Assembly (NCBI RefSeq): GCF_050859025.1
Contig: NZ_CP138200.1
Location: 5,146,001 to 5,210,000, forward strand
DNA from: Wukongibacter sp050859025
Lineage (GTDB): Bacteria; Bacillota; Clostridia; Peptostreptococcales; Caminicellaceae
Length of the DNA stretch: 64,000 bases
Direction: 5' to 3'
Positions 34,329 to 47,245 of this stretch are shown in pieces. A program made the translations under genes and the position numbers. Under the pieces are notes generated by a model that saw only the letters and a program-made list of their open reading frames with translations, made no database searches and was not told the DNA's origin. Every line of letters begins with the position of its first letter. Within the stretch, counting starts at the first letter, position 1.

Positions 34329-34449
34329 TTTTTGCCGCTAGGCAAATAAATTTCATTATTAAATCTTTTTCGCCTCTAAGCGAATAATTTCAATTTTAAG
34401 TTTGAGATAATAAATCACCTTTATTCTCTCAAAACTGAACAATGGAAGA

Positions 34450-37377
<2,928 letters not shown>

Positions 37378-37692
37378 GTAAATTTTCGGTTTCTGGAAAA
37401 TTTGCGGTGATGTTCACAGAACATCAAACTTCCTCTTTCCTTTCACCTAACTTTACTCAGTAAAATTGTTTAAGTTTATATACTTAAAACTAATTCTCTC
37501 CATTGTTCAGTTTTCAAAGAACAAAATTTAAAGGTAATCTTTTTACCTTTCGGTAAAAAACACAAAACCCCTCTCGAACCTAAAGGTTCGCTACAAAGTT
37601 TTGCTTAAATTAATGTGGTTTATTTGCTTATCTGCAAATACCGTAAAATTTCCCGCGAATAAAATACAATTCGCTACAAAATTTTACTAACC

Positions 37693-37768
37693 TGGTGGAG
37701 ACGAGGAGATTCGAACTCCTGACCCCCTGCTTGCAAGGCAGGTGCTCTCCCAACTGAGCTACGCCCCC
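37693..37768 (-). tRNA. tRNA-Ala (TGC)
   Basis: The anticodon loop CTTGCAA gives TGC; CCA is encoded. It lies in the 16S-23S spacer, where tRNA-Ala is common. Spacer 37378-37692 also holds processing stems and a copy of the hairpin seen beside tRNA-Val. Confidence 0.96.
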
Positions 37769-37831
37769 ATAATTTTGTTTTGTATTTCTTTTTGAATGCT
37801 TTAGACATTCAAAACCAAACAGTGTAAGGTT

Positions 37832-39375
<1,544 letters not shown>

Positions 39376-39488
39376 ATCTGGCGTTTATTACTTCTTTAGC
39401 TTGAATTATTTCAAACTAAGGTTTAATTCCTTACACTGTTCAGTTTTCAATGTCCAAAGCCTCTTCCGCCATTTCAGCGGCAAGACTT

Positions 39489-39517
39489 ATTATAGCATGT
39501 TTATTCTTTCTTGTCAA
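39489..39517 (-). promoter_or_regulatory. rRNA operon promoter P2
   Basis: On the minus strand TTGACA (39512-39517) and TATAAT (39489-39494) are separated by exactly 17 bp, a perfect sigma-A promoter about 115 bp upstream of 16S. Confidence 0.9.
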
Positions 39518-39608
39518 TACCTTTTTTATTTTTCACTTTGCATCAAAGGTTTTGACATCTGATGCATAAGAGCTATGCATCATGCCCGATAATCACCGAC
39601 GCTTAAAT

Positions 39609-39637
39609 ATAATACCATGCCTCTTCGTCGTTGTCAA
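39609..39637 (-). promoter_or_regulatory. rRNA operon promoter P1
   Basis: On the minus strand TTGACA (39632-39637) and TATTAT (39609-39614) are separated by exactly 17 bp. It lies 120 bp upstream of P2, giving the tandem layout common for rRNA operons. The remaining part of 39376-39871 shows no gene. Confidence 0.88.
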
Positions 39638-39871
39638 CACTTTTTTTCTATGCTTTAAGAAGCTACGCCTCAACAGCGACAAGTAATACTTTAACATCTT
39701 TTTATCATGAAGTCAAATGGTTATTTTTACTAATATATAGAATTTTATATTTCTTACATTAATAATAAAGAAAAAGTATAATTTTTTTTGTTATTTATGA
39801 GAAAGCTAAATAATAGAAATGTTAACACTTATATAGAAAGTATTTATTAAAGTTGAGGTTGAGGTGATCTT

Positions 39872-40564
39872 ATGATAACTATTTTTATCAGAACTATGAT
39901 TCTTTACATACTAGTAGTAGCGGCCATTAGATTAATGGGAAAAGCTGAACTCTCTGAGCTTCAACCCTATGAGCTAGTTATTATAATAATGATATCAGAA
40001 CTAGCATCTCTTCCAATGGCAACAGTAGAGATGCCATTTGTAAATGGAGTAGTAGCAATCTCTACATTAGTTTTCTTACAGATTGTAATATCCTTTATTA
40101 CTTTAAAAAGTGAAAAGGCTAGGGCAATAATATGTGGTAAACCTAGTATTCTAATAGAGAATGGTAAGATTCTAGAAAATGAACTTAAAGAATTAAGAAT
40201 CAACATAAATGATTTAATTGAACAGCTAAGAATAAAAGACTTTGCTAACATCGATGATGTAGAATTCGCGATTCTTGAAACCAATGGGGACTTAAGTGTT
40301 ATTCCTAAATCCTCAAAACGCCCCTTAACCCCTTCGGATATGAATATTAGTATTACTCAAGAGGATCTGCCTATCAGCTTAATAATAGATGGAAAAATCA
40401 ATCAGCAAAATCTTAATAGAGCTTCTATAGATTTTAACTGGCTCAATACAGAGTTAAAAAAGAAGGGGATTAACGATATTAGTAAAATTCTATATGCATC
40501 AATTGATAACAGCAATAACCTTAGTATACACTTAAAAAATGCTAAAAAGGAGAAAAAGAAATGA
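39872..40564 (+). CDS. DUF421 (YetF/YcaP-type) membrane protein
   Basis: The 230-residue protein has three N-terminal membrane helices (about 2-22, 30-52, 57-78) containing the family start IRTMILYILVVAAIRLMGKAE. They are followed by a cytoplasmic YetF domain with ARAIICGKPSILIENGKI and EQLRIKDFANIDDVEFAILE. The function of the family is unknown; in Bacillus and Clostridia members are linked to sporulation. TTGAGGTGA precedes the ATG. The following DUF4363 gene overlaps by four bases. Confidence 0.9.
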   Translation: MITIFIRTMILYILVVAAIRLMGKAELSELQPYELVIIIMISELASLPMATVEMPFVNGVVAISTLVFLQIVISFITLKSEKARAIICGKPSILIENGKILENELKELRININDLIEQLRIKDFANIDDVEFAILETNGDLSVIPKSSKRPLTPSDMNISITQEDLPISLIIDGKINQQNLNRASIDFNWLNTELKKKGINDISKILYASIDNSNNLSIHLKNAKKEKKK

Positions 40565-40941
40565 AATCTCTTTCTATTTCTATATTTGTAATTATATTTC
40601 TTATATCCACTTGGATATTCGCCTATGCTTTTATTTCTCAATCTACCGTAGAGTTTAATTCTCTATTAAATGATATGGATAAGAACATAAGTAGTGAGAA
40701 CTGGTCCTCTACTCAATCCATTTACAGTCTCATAGATAGTAAATGGACCGACAAACAGAGATTTCTATTATTAGTTCTCGATCATGAAGAAATAGAAAAG
40801 GTAAATCTTAGTTTAAAGAAACTAGAGAAATATATATATATAAAGGATAAGTCAATGACTATTGGTGAAGCAGCTACTTTAAAATTTCTTTTAAATCATA
40901 TAAAAGAGAAGGAATCTCTAACTTTCAAAAATATTTTTTGA
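40561..40941 (+). CDS. DUF4363 family protein
   Basis: The 126-residue protein has one N-terminal membrane helix (about 4-25), followed by a helical extracytoplasmic domain (SQSTVEFNSLLNDMDKNISS...). The pattern matches DUF4363 proteins, which in clostridia are almost always encoded right behind a DUF421 gene. ATGA overlap couples the two. It presumably forms a complex with DUF421; the biochemical role is unknown. Confidence 0.8.
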   Translation: MKSLSISIFVIIFLISTWIFAYAFISQSTVEFNSLLNDMDKNISSENWSSTQSIYSLIDSKWTDKQRFLLLVLDHEEIEKVNLSLKKLEKYIYIKDKSMTIGEAATLKFLLNHIKEKESLTFKNIF

Positions 40942-40999
40942 TTTTGTCGAAAACTAGCATTCAAGCGTTTTTGACTCCTAAAAATTTTTTTGCTAATTA

Positions 41000-41028
41000 T
41001 TTACATATACGATTTTTTATGATATAAT
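41000..41028 (+). promoter_or_regulatory. Consensus sigma-A promoter upstream of a structured RNA
   Basis: TTTACA (41000-41005) and TATAAT (41023-41028) are 17 bp apart. Transcription would start near 41035. No ORF follows for about 700 bp. Confidence 0.75.
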
Positions 41029-41034
41029 TGTTTT

Positions 41035-41173
41035 GGGATAATATACCCATTTACATTTTCAAAAAAAAGCGTTGCAAGACTCGAGAATGAGGTTACCATA
41101 TTTAGGAAAGTCTTCTTTCAGTGGAGACCCCTAAACCTATCTAAGAAATAGCCTCTGTTACCATTCTTGTAAC
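41035..41173 (+). ncRNA. Candidate structured non-coding RNA or leader element, no family match
   Basis: Downstream of a consensus promoter the sequence can fold with GTTGCAA (41071-41077) / TTGTAAC (41167-41173), GAGAATG / CATTCTT, GAGG/CCTC, TTTAGG / CCTAAA and GTCTT / GGAGAC stems in nested order. The motif GTTACC occurs twice in symmetric places. It matches no riboswitch or sRNA that I can recall (not T-box, SAM, lysine, glycine, cobalamin, SRP or 6S). It could be a leader of the opine dehydrogenase gene 560 bp downstream or an independent sRNA. The rest of 41174-41729 holds only AT-rich DNA and a MITE fragment near 41471. Confidence 0.45.
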
Positions 41174-41470
41174 TTCTTCAATTATAACTAAATCTTTTTA
41201 TCTACAACTTTTCTTATACTTTAAAAACTTAAATTCTTAATTTAAGTAATTAATACTTATTCACTAAAGGTAACTATTCAGTGGGTTGTTTTCTTATACC
41301 CTTTATTACAAACTAATTGTAATTTACCTACATAATAGTACTCTTTGATTTTAATGCTTCAAAATATATTGATATAAATAGCACATGCGATGTTGGGCTT
41401 TAATGAATAATGTACAGTCGTTCATTATTGTGTCTAAAATTATTCTTTAATCTTATATTAATTATCTTCT

Positions 41471-41530
41471 ATAGAGATTTAAGTGACAAAATCTTTTATA
41501 AGGATTTTTAATATTTGTTTTATCTATATA
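41471..41530. repeat. Partial family A MITE end
   Basis: TATAGAGATTTAAGTGACAA and following bases resemble the left end of the family A palindromes; no complete right end is seen. Confidence 0.35.
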
Positions 41531-41729
41531 TATTCAAATATAGCTATTAAGTTTTGCTCTACGTCTAGAGGATTCATCCTAGTTCTTCTTCCTATTTTCC
41601 TCTAATATATATTAAAAATCCTATCAATACTTTTATAACTAAATTTCATATTTTCATAAATCTAGTATATGGTTAGCTCTTACGAGTATTAAACATCATA
41701 GAAAAACATATAAACAAGGGGGTATATAA

Positions 41730-42866
41730 TTGAAAAAGAATCTTAGTAAAAAACTAAGCTTCGCTATTATAGGTGCTGGAAATGGTGGTCAAGCCATCGC
41801 AGCATATCTAGCCTTAAGTGGGTTTAAGGTCAATTTGTATAATCGTAGTCTTGAGCGGATAATAGAAATCAAGCAAAACGGATATATTGATCTTACGGGT
41901 GTTTATAATGGTCGTGGTTTCTTAAACATAGTTACTAACAATATTGAAAGAGCAATCAAAAACGTCGATATCATTATGGTTGTTCTCCCTGCTAGTGCTC
42001 ATAAGTTTATTGCAAACAAAATCGCTCCAATCGTCACAGAAGGCCAATACATAGTTCTTAATCCAGGAAGAACCGGTGGTGCCTTGGAGTTTAAAAACAT
42101 TATAGCAAAGCATAATCCAATAAAGGATATTTGTATCGTTGAAGCTCAAACTTTATTGTATGCCTGTAGAAATATATCTAGTGGTCAAGTAAAAATTTTT
42201 GGAAAGAAAAATGAGGTTAGAGTATCTGCGTTGCCCGCAATAAGGACAAGTGAGTTCCTTAGCATTATCCATGATGTCTTTCCTGAATTTACCGCATCAA
42301 GAAGTGTATTGGAAACTAGTTTCAATAATATTGGTGCAATGCTTCATCCTATACCAACCCTATTGAATTGTGGAAGAATTGAAAATACCTTTGGAAATTT
42401 CCAATACTATATTGATGGTGTTACGCCTTCTATTGCAAAGGTTATAGAACAGGCTGATATAGAGCGAATATCAATAGCAAAAAGACTAAGGGTAAATACT
42501 ATTTCACTTAGGGATTGGCTTCAATATACCTATGGTGCCTCTGGTGAAAGTTTATGCGAAGCTTTAAGAAATACAAGGGGTTATCATGGAATTATGGCCC
42601 CAGCTAATATAAACACAAGGTATATTTATGAGGATGTCCCGCAAAGCTTGGTTCCTCTTGCCGATATGGGTAAACATCTTGGTATTACTACTCCTACCAT
42701 AGATTCTATTATACAACTTACATCTATTGTTCATAATACTGATTACTATAAGTATGGTAGAAAAATAACTGATATGGGCCTTGATAGATTATCTACGGTA
42801 GAGGAAATAAAAAGCTATGTAATTAATGGTAAAATTCGTAATTCTAATGAAGGAGTTGTTGCATAA
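41730..42866 (+). CDS. NAD/NADP octopine/nopaline dehydrogenase family protein
   Basis: The 378-residue enzyme has an N-terminal Rossmann fold with IIGAGNGGQAIAAYLALSG (GxGxxG, residues 13-31) and the C-terminal opine dehydrogenase domain. In that domain NNIGAMLHPIPTLLNCGRIE and the following segment contain the His typical of the catalytic site. Opine dehydrogenases reductively condense an amino acid with a 2-oxoacid, or run the reverse. It starts with a TTG at 41730 after GGGGGT. The next gene overlaps by one base (TAATG), so it is coupled to a B12-dependent mutase-like protein. The substrate pair is unknown. Confidence 0.88.
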   Translation: MKKNLSKKLSFAIIGAGNGGQAIAAYLALSGFKVNLYNRSLERIIEIKQNGYIDLTGVYNGRGFLNIVTNNIERAIKNVDIIMVVLPASAHKFIANKIAPIVTEGQYIVLNPGRTGGALEFKNIIAKHNPIKDICIVEAQTLLYACRNISSGQVKIFGKKNEVRVSALPAIRTSEFLSIIHDVFPEFTASRSVLETSFNNIGAMLHPIPTLLNCGRIENTFGNFQYYIDGVTPSIAKVIEQADIERISIAKRLRVNTISLRDWLQYTYGASGESLCEALRNTRGYHGIMAPANINTRYIYEDVPQSLVPLADMGKHLGITTPTIDSIIQLTSIVHNTDYYKYGRKITDMGLDRLSTVEEIKSYVINGKIRNSNEGVVA

Positions 42867-44518
42867 TGAAAATGTTTCTAGGAGCTGCAATTGGAAACTG
42901 TGTTCATATAGGAGGAGTTGTAAATTTTTTAAGACTAGCTGAGGATGAAGGTTATAAAACTGAGTTCCTAGGTGCAGCTGTAACTATAGAGAAATTGATA
43001 GATGCAGTACTTAAGGTGAATCCTGATGTCGTTTCTGTGGGATTTAGATTGACTCCTGAATCAGTAATCCCCCTATTAGATGAGCTTCAGAATGAAATTA
43101 AAGCTAAGAAGCTAAATAATATCACTTGGTTATTTGGCGGTACAAAACCCGTTGCCAATATAGCTAGGAAATATTCGTTCTTTTCCAAAATATTTGATGG
43201 TACTGAAGATTTAGATGACACTATTCAATATTTAAAGGGAAATAATTTAAGAGAAGTTAAAGCTTCATATCCACAAAATCTAATTGATAGAATTAACAAT
43301 AAGTATCCTTATCCTGTACTAAGACACCATTTTGGTTTACCCTCACTAGAAGAAACCTTTGATGGTATAAAAAAAATAGCTGAATCCAAGATATTAGATA
43401 TAATCTCAGTAGGACCTGACCAAAATGCTCAAGAAAATTTCTTTACTCCAGAAAAAATGAATCATGACCTTGATGGTGCTGGCGGTGTACCACTTAGAAG
43501 CATAAAAGATTTTAAAACTCTTTATGAGTGCTCAAGAAGAGGTAATTATCCACTTCTAAGATGCTATAGTGGAACCGCAAAAGTATTTGAATTTGCAGAG
43601 CTTTTAGAGGATACAATAAATAACGCTTGGTGTGCTGTTCCTTTATGTTGGTATAATGTACTGGATGGAAGAGGCACTAGAGAGGTACTCAATTCAATAA
43701 CCGAGGGACAACTTCTTATGAAATGGCATGGAGATAGGAATATTCCCATAGAGGTAAATGAATCTCATCATTGGAGTCTCAGAGATGCCCATGATACTAT
43801 TGGAGTTGTTATGGCATTTTTAGCAGCTTACAATGCCAAAAAAATGGGTGTTAAGCATTATATTGCTCAATATATGTTCAATGTCCCACCTTCTATGCAT
43901 CATAGGATGGACTTGGCTAAAATGCTAGCAAAGATTGAACTGATAGAATCATTAGAAGATGCAGATTTTAAAGTTTTTAGACAGGTAAGAGCAGGACTTG
44001 CTAGTTTAAGTGCTGACTTGGATGTAGCTAAGGGACAATTGGCGGCATCAACTTATCTAGCCATGAGTGTTAAACCCCATATAATTCATGTAGTAGGTTT
44101 CTCTGAGGCAGATCATGCAGCTAAAGCTGAGGATGTTATTGAAAGCTGTAAAATAGTTAGGGGTGTAATTCGTTCTACTCTTCATGGTATGGCTGACATG
44201 ACTCAAGACAAAACAGTGATTGATAGAAAGAATGAGTTGATAAGTGAAGCTAGGGTTTTATTAAATGCTTTTAAGATATTATATACTGAAAGCAATGATC
44301 CCTGGTCTGATCCAGTAGTCTTAACTGATGTAATCAAAAGAGGTATTATAGATGCACCTCACCTTAGAGGTAACCCAAGTGCTAAAGGTACATTAGAAAC
44401 TAGAATTATAGATGGAAAATGTTTAGCTTACTCTAAAAAGCTAGGCAGAGCTATATCAGAAGATGAAAGATTATCGGAATTACTCAATATAGATAATGAT
44501 ATTACTGCAACTGCATAA
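42866..44518 (+). CDS. Cobalamin-binding protein fused to a glutamate mutase E-like barrel
   Basis: The 550-residue protein begins with a B12-binding domain (about 1-130): NCVHIGG matches the D-x-H-x-x-G signature with N for D, the SxL position reads VGFRLTPE, and LFGGTKP is the GG loop. The C-terminal 400 residues resemble the MutE/GlmE TIM barrel: DGAGGVPLRSIKDF, RCYSGTAKVFEFAELL, VRAGLASLSADLDVAKGQL and HIIHVVGFSEADHAAKAEDV. Glutamate mutase splits these functions over MutS and MutE; here they are one chain. It probably catalyses an adenosylcobalamin-dependent carbon-skeleton or amino rearrangement. The substrate is unknown. The TAATG overlap ties it to the opine dehydrogenase homologue upstream. 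Confidence 0.82.
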   Translation: MKMFLGAAIGNCVHIGGVVNFLRLAEDEGYKTEFLGAAVTIEKLIDAVLKVNPDVVSVGFRLTPESVIPLLDELQNEIKAKKLNNITWLFGGTKPVANIARKYSFFSKIFDGTEDLDDTIQYLKGNNLREVKASYPQNLIDRINNKYPYPVLRHHFGLPSLEETFDGIKKIAESKILDIISVGPDQNAQENFFTPEKMNHDLDGAGGVPLRSIKDFKTLYECSRRGNYPLLRCYSGTAKVFEFAELLEDTINNAWCAVPLCWYNVLDGRGTREVLNSITEGQLLMKWHGDRNIPIEVNESHHWSLRDAHDTIGVVMAFLAAYNAKKMGVKHYIAQYMFNVPPSMHHRMDLAKMLAKIELIESLEDADFKVFRQVRAGLASLSADLDVAKGQLAASTYLAMSVKPHIIHVVGFSEADHAAKAEDVIESCKIVRGVIRSTLHGMADMTQDKTVIDRKNELISEARVLLNAFKILYTESNDPWSDPVVLTDVIKRGIIDAPHLRGNPSAKGTLETRIIDGKCLAYSKKLGRAISEDERLSELLNIDNDITATA

Positions 44519-44532
44519 AATTGCAACTGCAT

Positions 44533-44559
44533 AAAAAAAGGGCATTCGCCCTTTTTTTA
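44533..44559. terminator. Terminator after the B12-mutase gene
   Basis: AAAAAAAGGGC and GCCCTTTTTTT form a hairpin with a 4-base loop; both strands end in T-runs. It serves the mutase gene and the convergent M20 gene. The stop codon region shows a small duplication of TTGCAACTGCATAAAA. Confidence 0.93.
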
Positions 44560-44580
44560 TTTTCATAAATATTTTTCTTG

Positions 44581-45744
44581 TTATTTCTTTGTCTCCTTAA
44601 ATTCTCTCCATATCTCATTTAAAAGATCATCATCTTTTAGAATATCTATGGATGTAAGTACTAAGGCACCAATTGTTTGTACCATTGAATCATATGCCTT
44701 TTCTGTTTTTGTCGCTTCTGCAAATTCTTTAGTATGACCAGCGATATCTTCATTACATATTCCAAAATAAGGATGGATGGTTGGAATTACATGGCTTACA
44801 TTACCCATATCTAAAGAGCCATAGCTTTCTTTAGCTTCATGTATTTCATCCACATTCATATCCATTAGCCTTCTACAATAAACTTCTAGCAATTTCTTAT
44901 TAGTAACTAAGTTATCATAGGATTCTTCATAGTTCATTATCTCAAGCTCTGCTCCAGCTCCAAGGGCTGCCCCTTTAGCACAATTTTTTACTTTAGCTAC
45001 AAGTTCCTTTAAATAAGACTTTGTTTCCGCTCTCACATAAAACTGTGCTATTGCTAAGTCTGGTACTATATTGGCTGCTTTTCCTCCCTCTTTAATTATT
45101 CCATGTACTCTTGCACTAGATTTTATATGCTGTCTTAGGGCATTAATACTTACAAAGGTATTTATTGCTGCATCAAGGGCATTGATTCCCATTTCAGGAG
45201 ATGCGGCGGCATGAGCCGACTGACCTTTAAAAGTGAATTGAATAGCTTCCATAGCAAGGGAAGAACCACTCTTGTAATGTTTATCTGCTGGGTGAACTGC
45301 CATAGCCACATCTATACCATCAAAGGAACCCTTATCTGTCATCTCCACCTTTGCACCACTAGTTTCTTCGGCTGGAGTTCCTATAACAATTACCTTTCCC
45401 TTAATATCTTTTATAAGCTTGCTTAGAACAATACCTGCTCCTGTGCTGGTTGTACCTAATATATTGTGACCACATCCATGACCTATTCCGGGAAGTGCAT
45501 CATATTCAGCTAGAAAGCATATGCTTGCTCCATCGTTTCCGCTATCAAAAACTGCTTTAAAGGCCGTCTTAATTCCAACATATTCTTCTTCTACTTCAAA
45601 GCCATGTTTCTTCAAGAGCTCTACGTGGGCCTTACAAGACTTAAACTCTTCATGGCCTAATTCGGGATTATCATATATGTATTCACTGAGTTTAATTAAT
45701 TCATCCTTTACATCATTTGTATGTCTGTTTACTTCATTAATCAT
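44581..45744 (-). CDS. M20 family metallo-amidohydrolase (aminoacylase/IAA-amino acid hydrolase type)
   Basis: The 387-residue enzyme carries the M20D signatures: AEYDALPGIGHGCGHNILGT (about 85-105), IGTPAEETSGAK, and GQSAHAAASPEMGINALDA in the dimerisation lid. Such enzymes hydrolyse N-acyl amino acids or small amides using two divalent metals. AGAGGAGG precedes the ATG. It lies 18 bases after a D-aminoacylase-like gene and 1.5 kb after a YfcC carrier on the same strand. The trio looks like uptake and hydrolysis of N-acylated amino acids. The substrate is inferred from family and context only. Confidence 0.88.
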   Translation of the reverse strand: MINEVNRHTNDVKDELIKLSEYIYDNPELGHEEFKSCKAHVELLKKHGFEVEEEYVGIKTAFKAVFDSGNDGASICFLAEYDALPGIGHGCGHNILGTTSTGAGIVLSKLIKDIKGKVIVIGTPAEETSGAKVEMTDKGSFDGIDVAMAVHPADKHYKSGSSLAMEAIQFTFKGQSAHAAASPEMGINALDAAINTFVSINALRQHIKSSARVHGIIKEGGKAANIVPDLAIAQFYVRAETKSYLKELVAKVKNCAKGAALGAGAELEIMNYEESYDNLVTNKKLLEVYCRRLMDMNVDEIHEAKESYGSLDMGNVSHVIPTIHPYFGICNEDIAGHTKEFAEATKTEKAYDSMVQTIGALVLTSIDILKDDDLLNEIWREFKETKK

Positions 45745-45761
45745 ATATATTCCTCCTCTGC

Positions 45762-47135
45762 TTATAAACTAAGTTCATTTCTCCTAATTATTCTACCCAA
45801 TCTATTTCTTTCTATTGCATTATCTCTTACTGCTATTTTCCCATCAATTATAACATAATATATCCCCTCTGGCTTCATAGTAGGATTTTGAAAGTCTGCT
45901 TGGTCGATTATTTTTTCTGGATCAAAGATAACTATATCTGCATCGTAGCCTTCCTTTATATCGCCCTTATTAGTAAGGCCTAGACGTTTGGCTGGTACTA
46001 AAGTCATCTTCTTCAATGCCTCAATCAATGATAAGGCTTTTATATCTCTAGCATATTTACCTAGTACCCTCGGAAAGCTCCCAGAACCCCTAGGATGGCC
46101 TTGTCCTCTACGATAAATTCCATCGCTTGCTACCATGACAAAGGGAGTCTTTAATGCATCAATAACCTCATCTTCATTCATTACAAAGGCAACAACCAGC
46201 ATATCAGGATATTCTTTTCGAACCTTATAAAATATTTTTTCATTGCAGCGTAATCCCCTATAAGGTTCTTCTGTAAGCATAATGCTGTCAAAGGATTTAT
46301 CCCAAAGCTCAAAGCAGCCTTCGTCAAAAACAGATGAGCCTATATATGTGCTAAAGGCATCGTAGGGATAGCAGTCAGCAGTCACATCAATACCATTATT
46401 TATAGCATTCTCTATTACATCTAGAGATTCCTTCATCATTCCATAGGCAGTACAGCTTCCTAGGTGAGAAATCTGCATTGGCAGTTTAGTTTCTCTAGAT
46501 ATATCTATCATCTCCTTAATTGAGTCTATACCATATTTAGCATCTTTTCTATAATGGGCCGATAACAATATATCTCTATCTTCTATATTGTTACAGAGCT
46601 TAATTACCTCTTCATATTCAATTCCTGGTGAGTATTCTAATCCAAAAGAAATCCCTATAGCACCATTTTTAAGTTCAGATGAAATCTGCCTTTGCATTTT
46701 TAAAATTTCTTTTTCTGTTGCACCCCTATATCTATCATTTATACCAGCAATATTGCGTAGGTAATTATGACCTATAAATGTAAGATAGTTTACAGGAGCA
46801 CCATTCTCGTCAATAAATCCCATGAACCTAGCAATGCTTTGTCTGTTATTTCCGCAATTACCTCCTACACATGTTGTCACTCCCATTAGAAGCATCTTAT
46901 TTGCTATATCATAGTCATCTCCATCATCGGTGTCTCCAATTAATTCTTCATGCATATGTATATCTATAAATCCAGGAGCTACTATTTTTCCCTCTACATC
47001 TATCTCAACCTTTGCTGGCCCATTACAATTTCCAATGCATACTATTTTTCCATCCTTTATTCCTATATCACATATTCTTTCAGTATTCGATTCAAAATCT
47101 AAAATTTTACCGTTAATAATTTTTATATTATACAT
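45762..47135 (-). CDS. N-acyl-D-amino-acid deacylase family amidohydrolase
   Basis: The 457-residue protein shows the amidohydrolase metal sites: GFIDIHMHEE (HxH), a SAHYRKDAKYG lid region, ISHLGS, and MVASDGIYRRGQGHPRGSG near the fourth ligand. The GVTTCVGGNCGNN segment is typical of D-aminoacylases. These enzymes release D-amino acids from N-acyl derivatives. The start is an ATG at 47135 with AAAGGTGA nearby. It precedes the M20 gene by 18 bases, so both are likely cotranscribed. Substrate stereochemistry is inferred from the family. Confidence 0.85.
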   Translation of the reverse strand: MYNIKIINGKILDFESNTERICDIGIKDGKIVCIGNCNGPAKVEIDVEGKIVAPGFIDIHMHEELIGDTDDGDDYDIANKMLLMGVTTCVGGNCGNNRQSIARFMGFIDENGAPVNYLTFIGHNYLRNIAGINDRYRGATEKEILKMQRQISSELKNGAIGISFGLEYSPGIEYEEVIKLCNNIEDRDILLSAHYRKDAKYGIDSIKEMIDISRETKLPMQISHLGSCTAYGMMKESLDVIENAINNGIDVTADCYPYDAFSTYIGSSVFDEGCFELWDKSFDSIMLTEEPYRGLRCNEKIFYKVRKEYPDMLVVAFVMNEDEVIDALKTPFVMVASDGIYRRGQGHPRGSGSFPRVLGKYARDIKALSLIEALKKMTLVPAKRLGLTNKGDIKEGYDADIVIFDPEKIIDQADFQNPTMKPEGIYYVIIDGKIAVRDNAIERNRLGRIIRRNELSL

Positions 47136-47245
47136 TTACAATCACCCTAATCACCTTTAAAATTATGAGTTTTTCCAAAAAGGGACTGTCTCATAAAGTA
47201 AACTTATAAGTACAGACCCTTGAAGCTGCTAGTTTCATCAACTAA

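Noticed and set aside
41071..41173. Lysine riboswitch, T-box or 6S RNA assignment for the structured RNA
   Set aside because: None of the defining conserved blocks (for example the T-box motif or 6S central bubble) can be matched.
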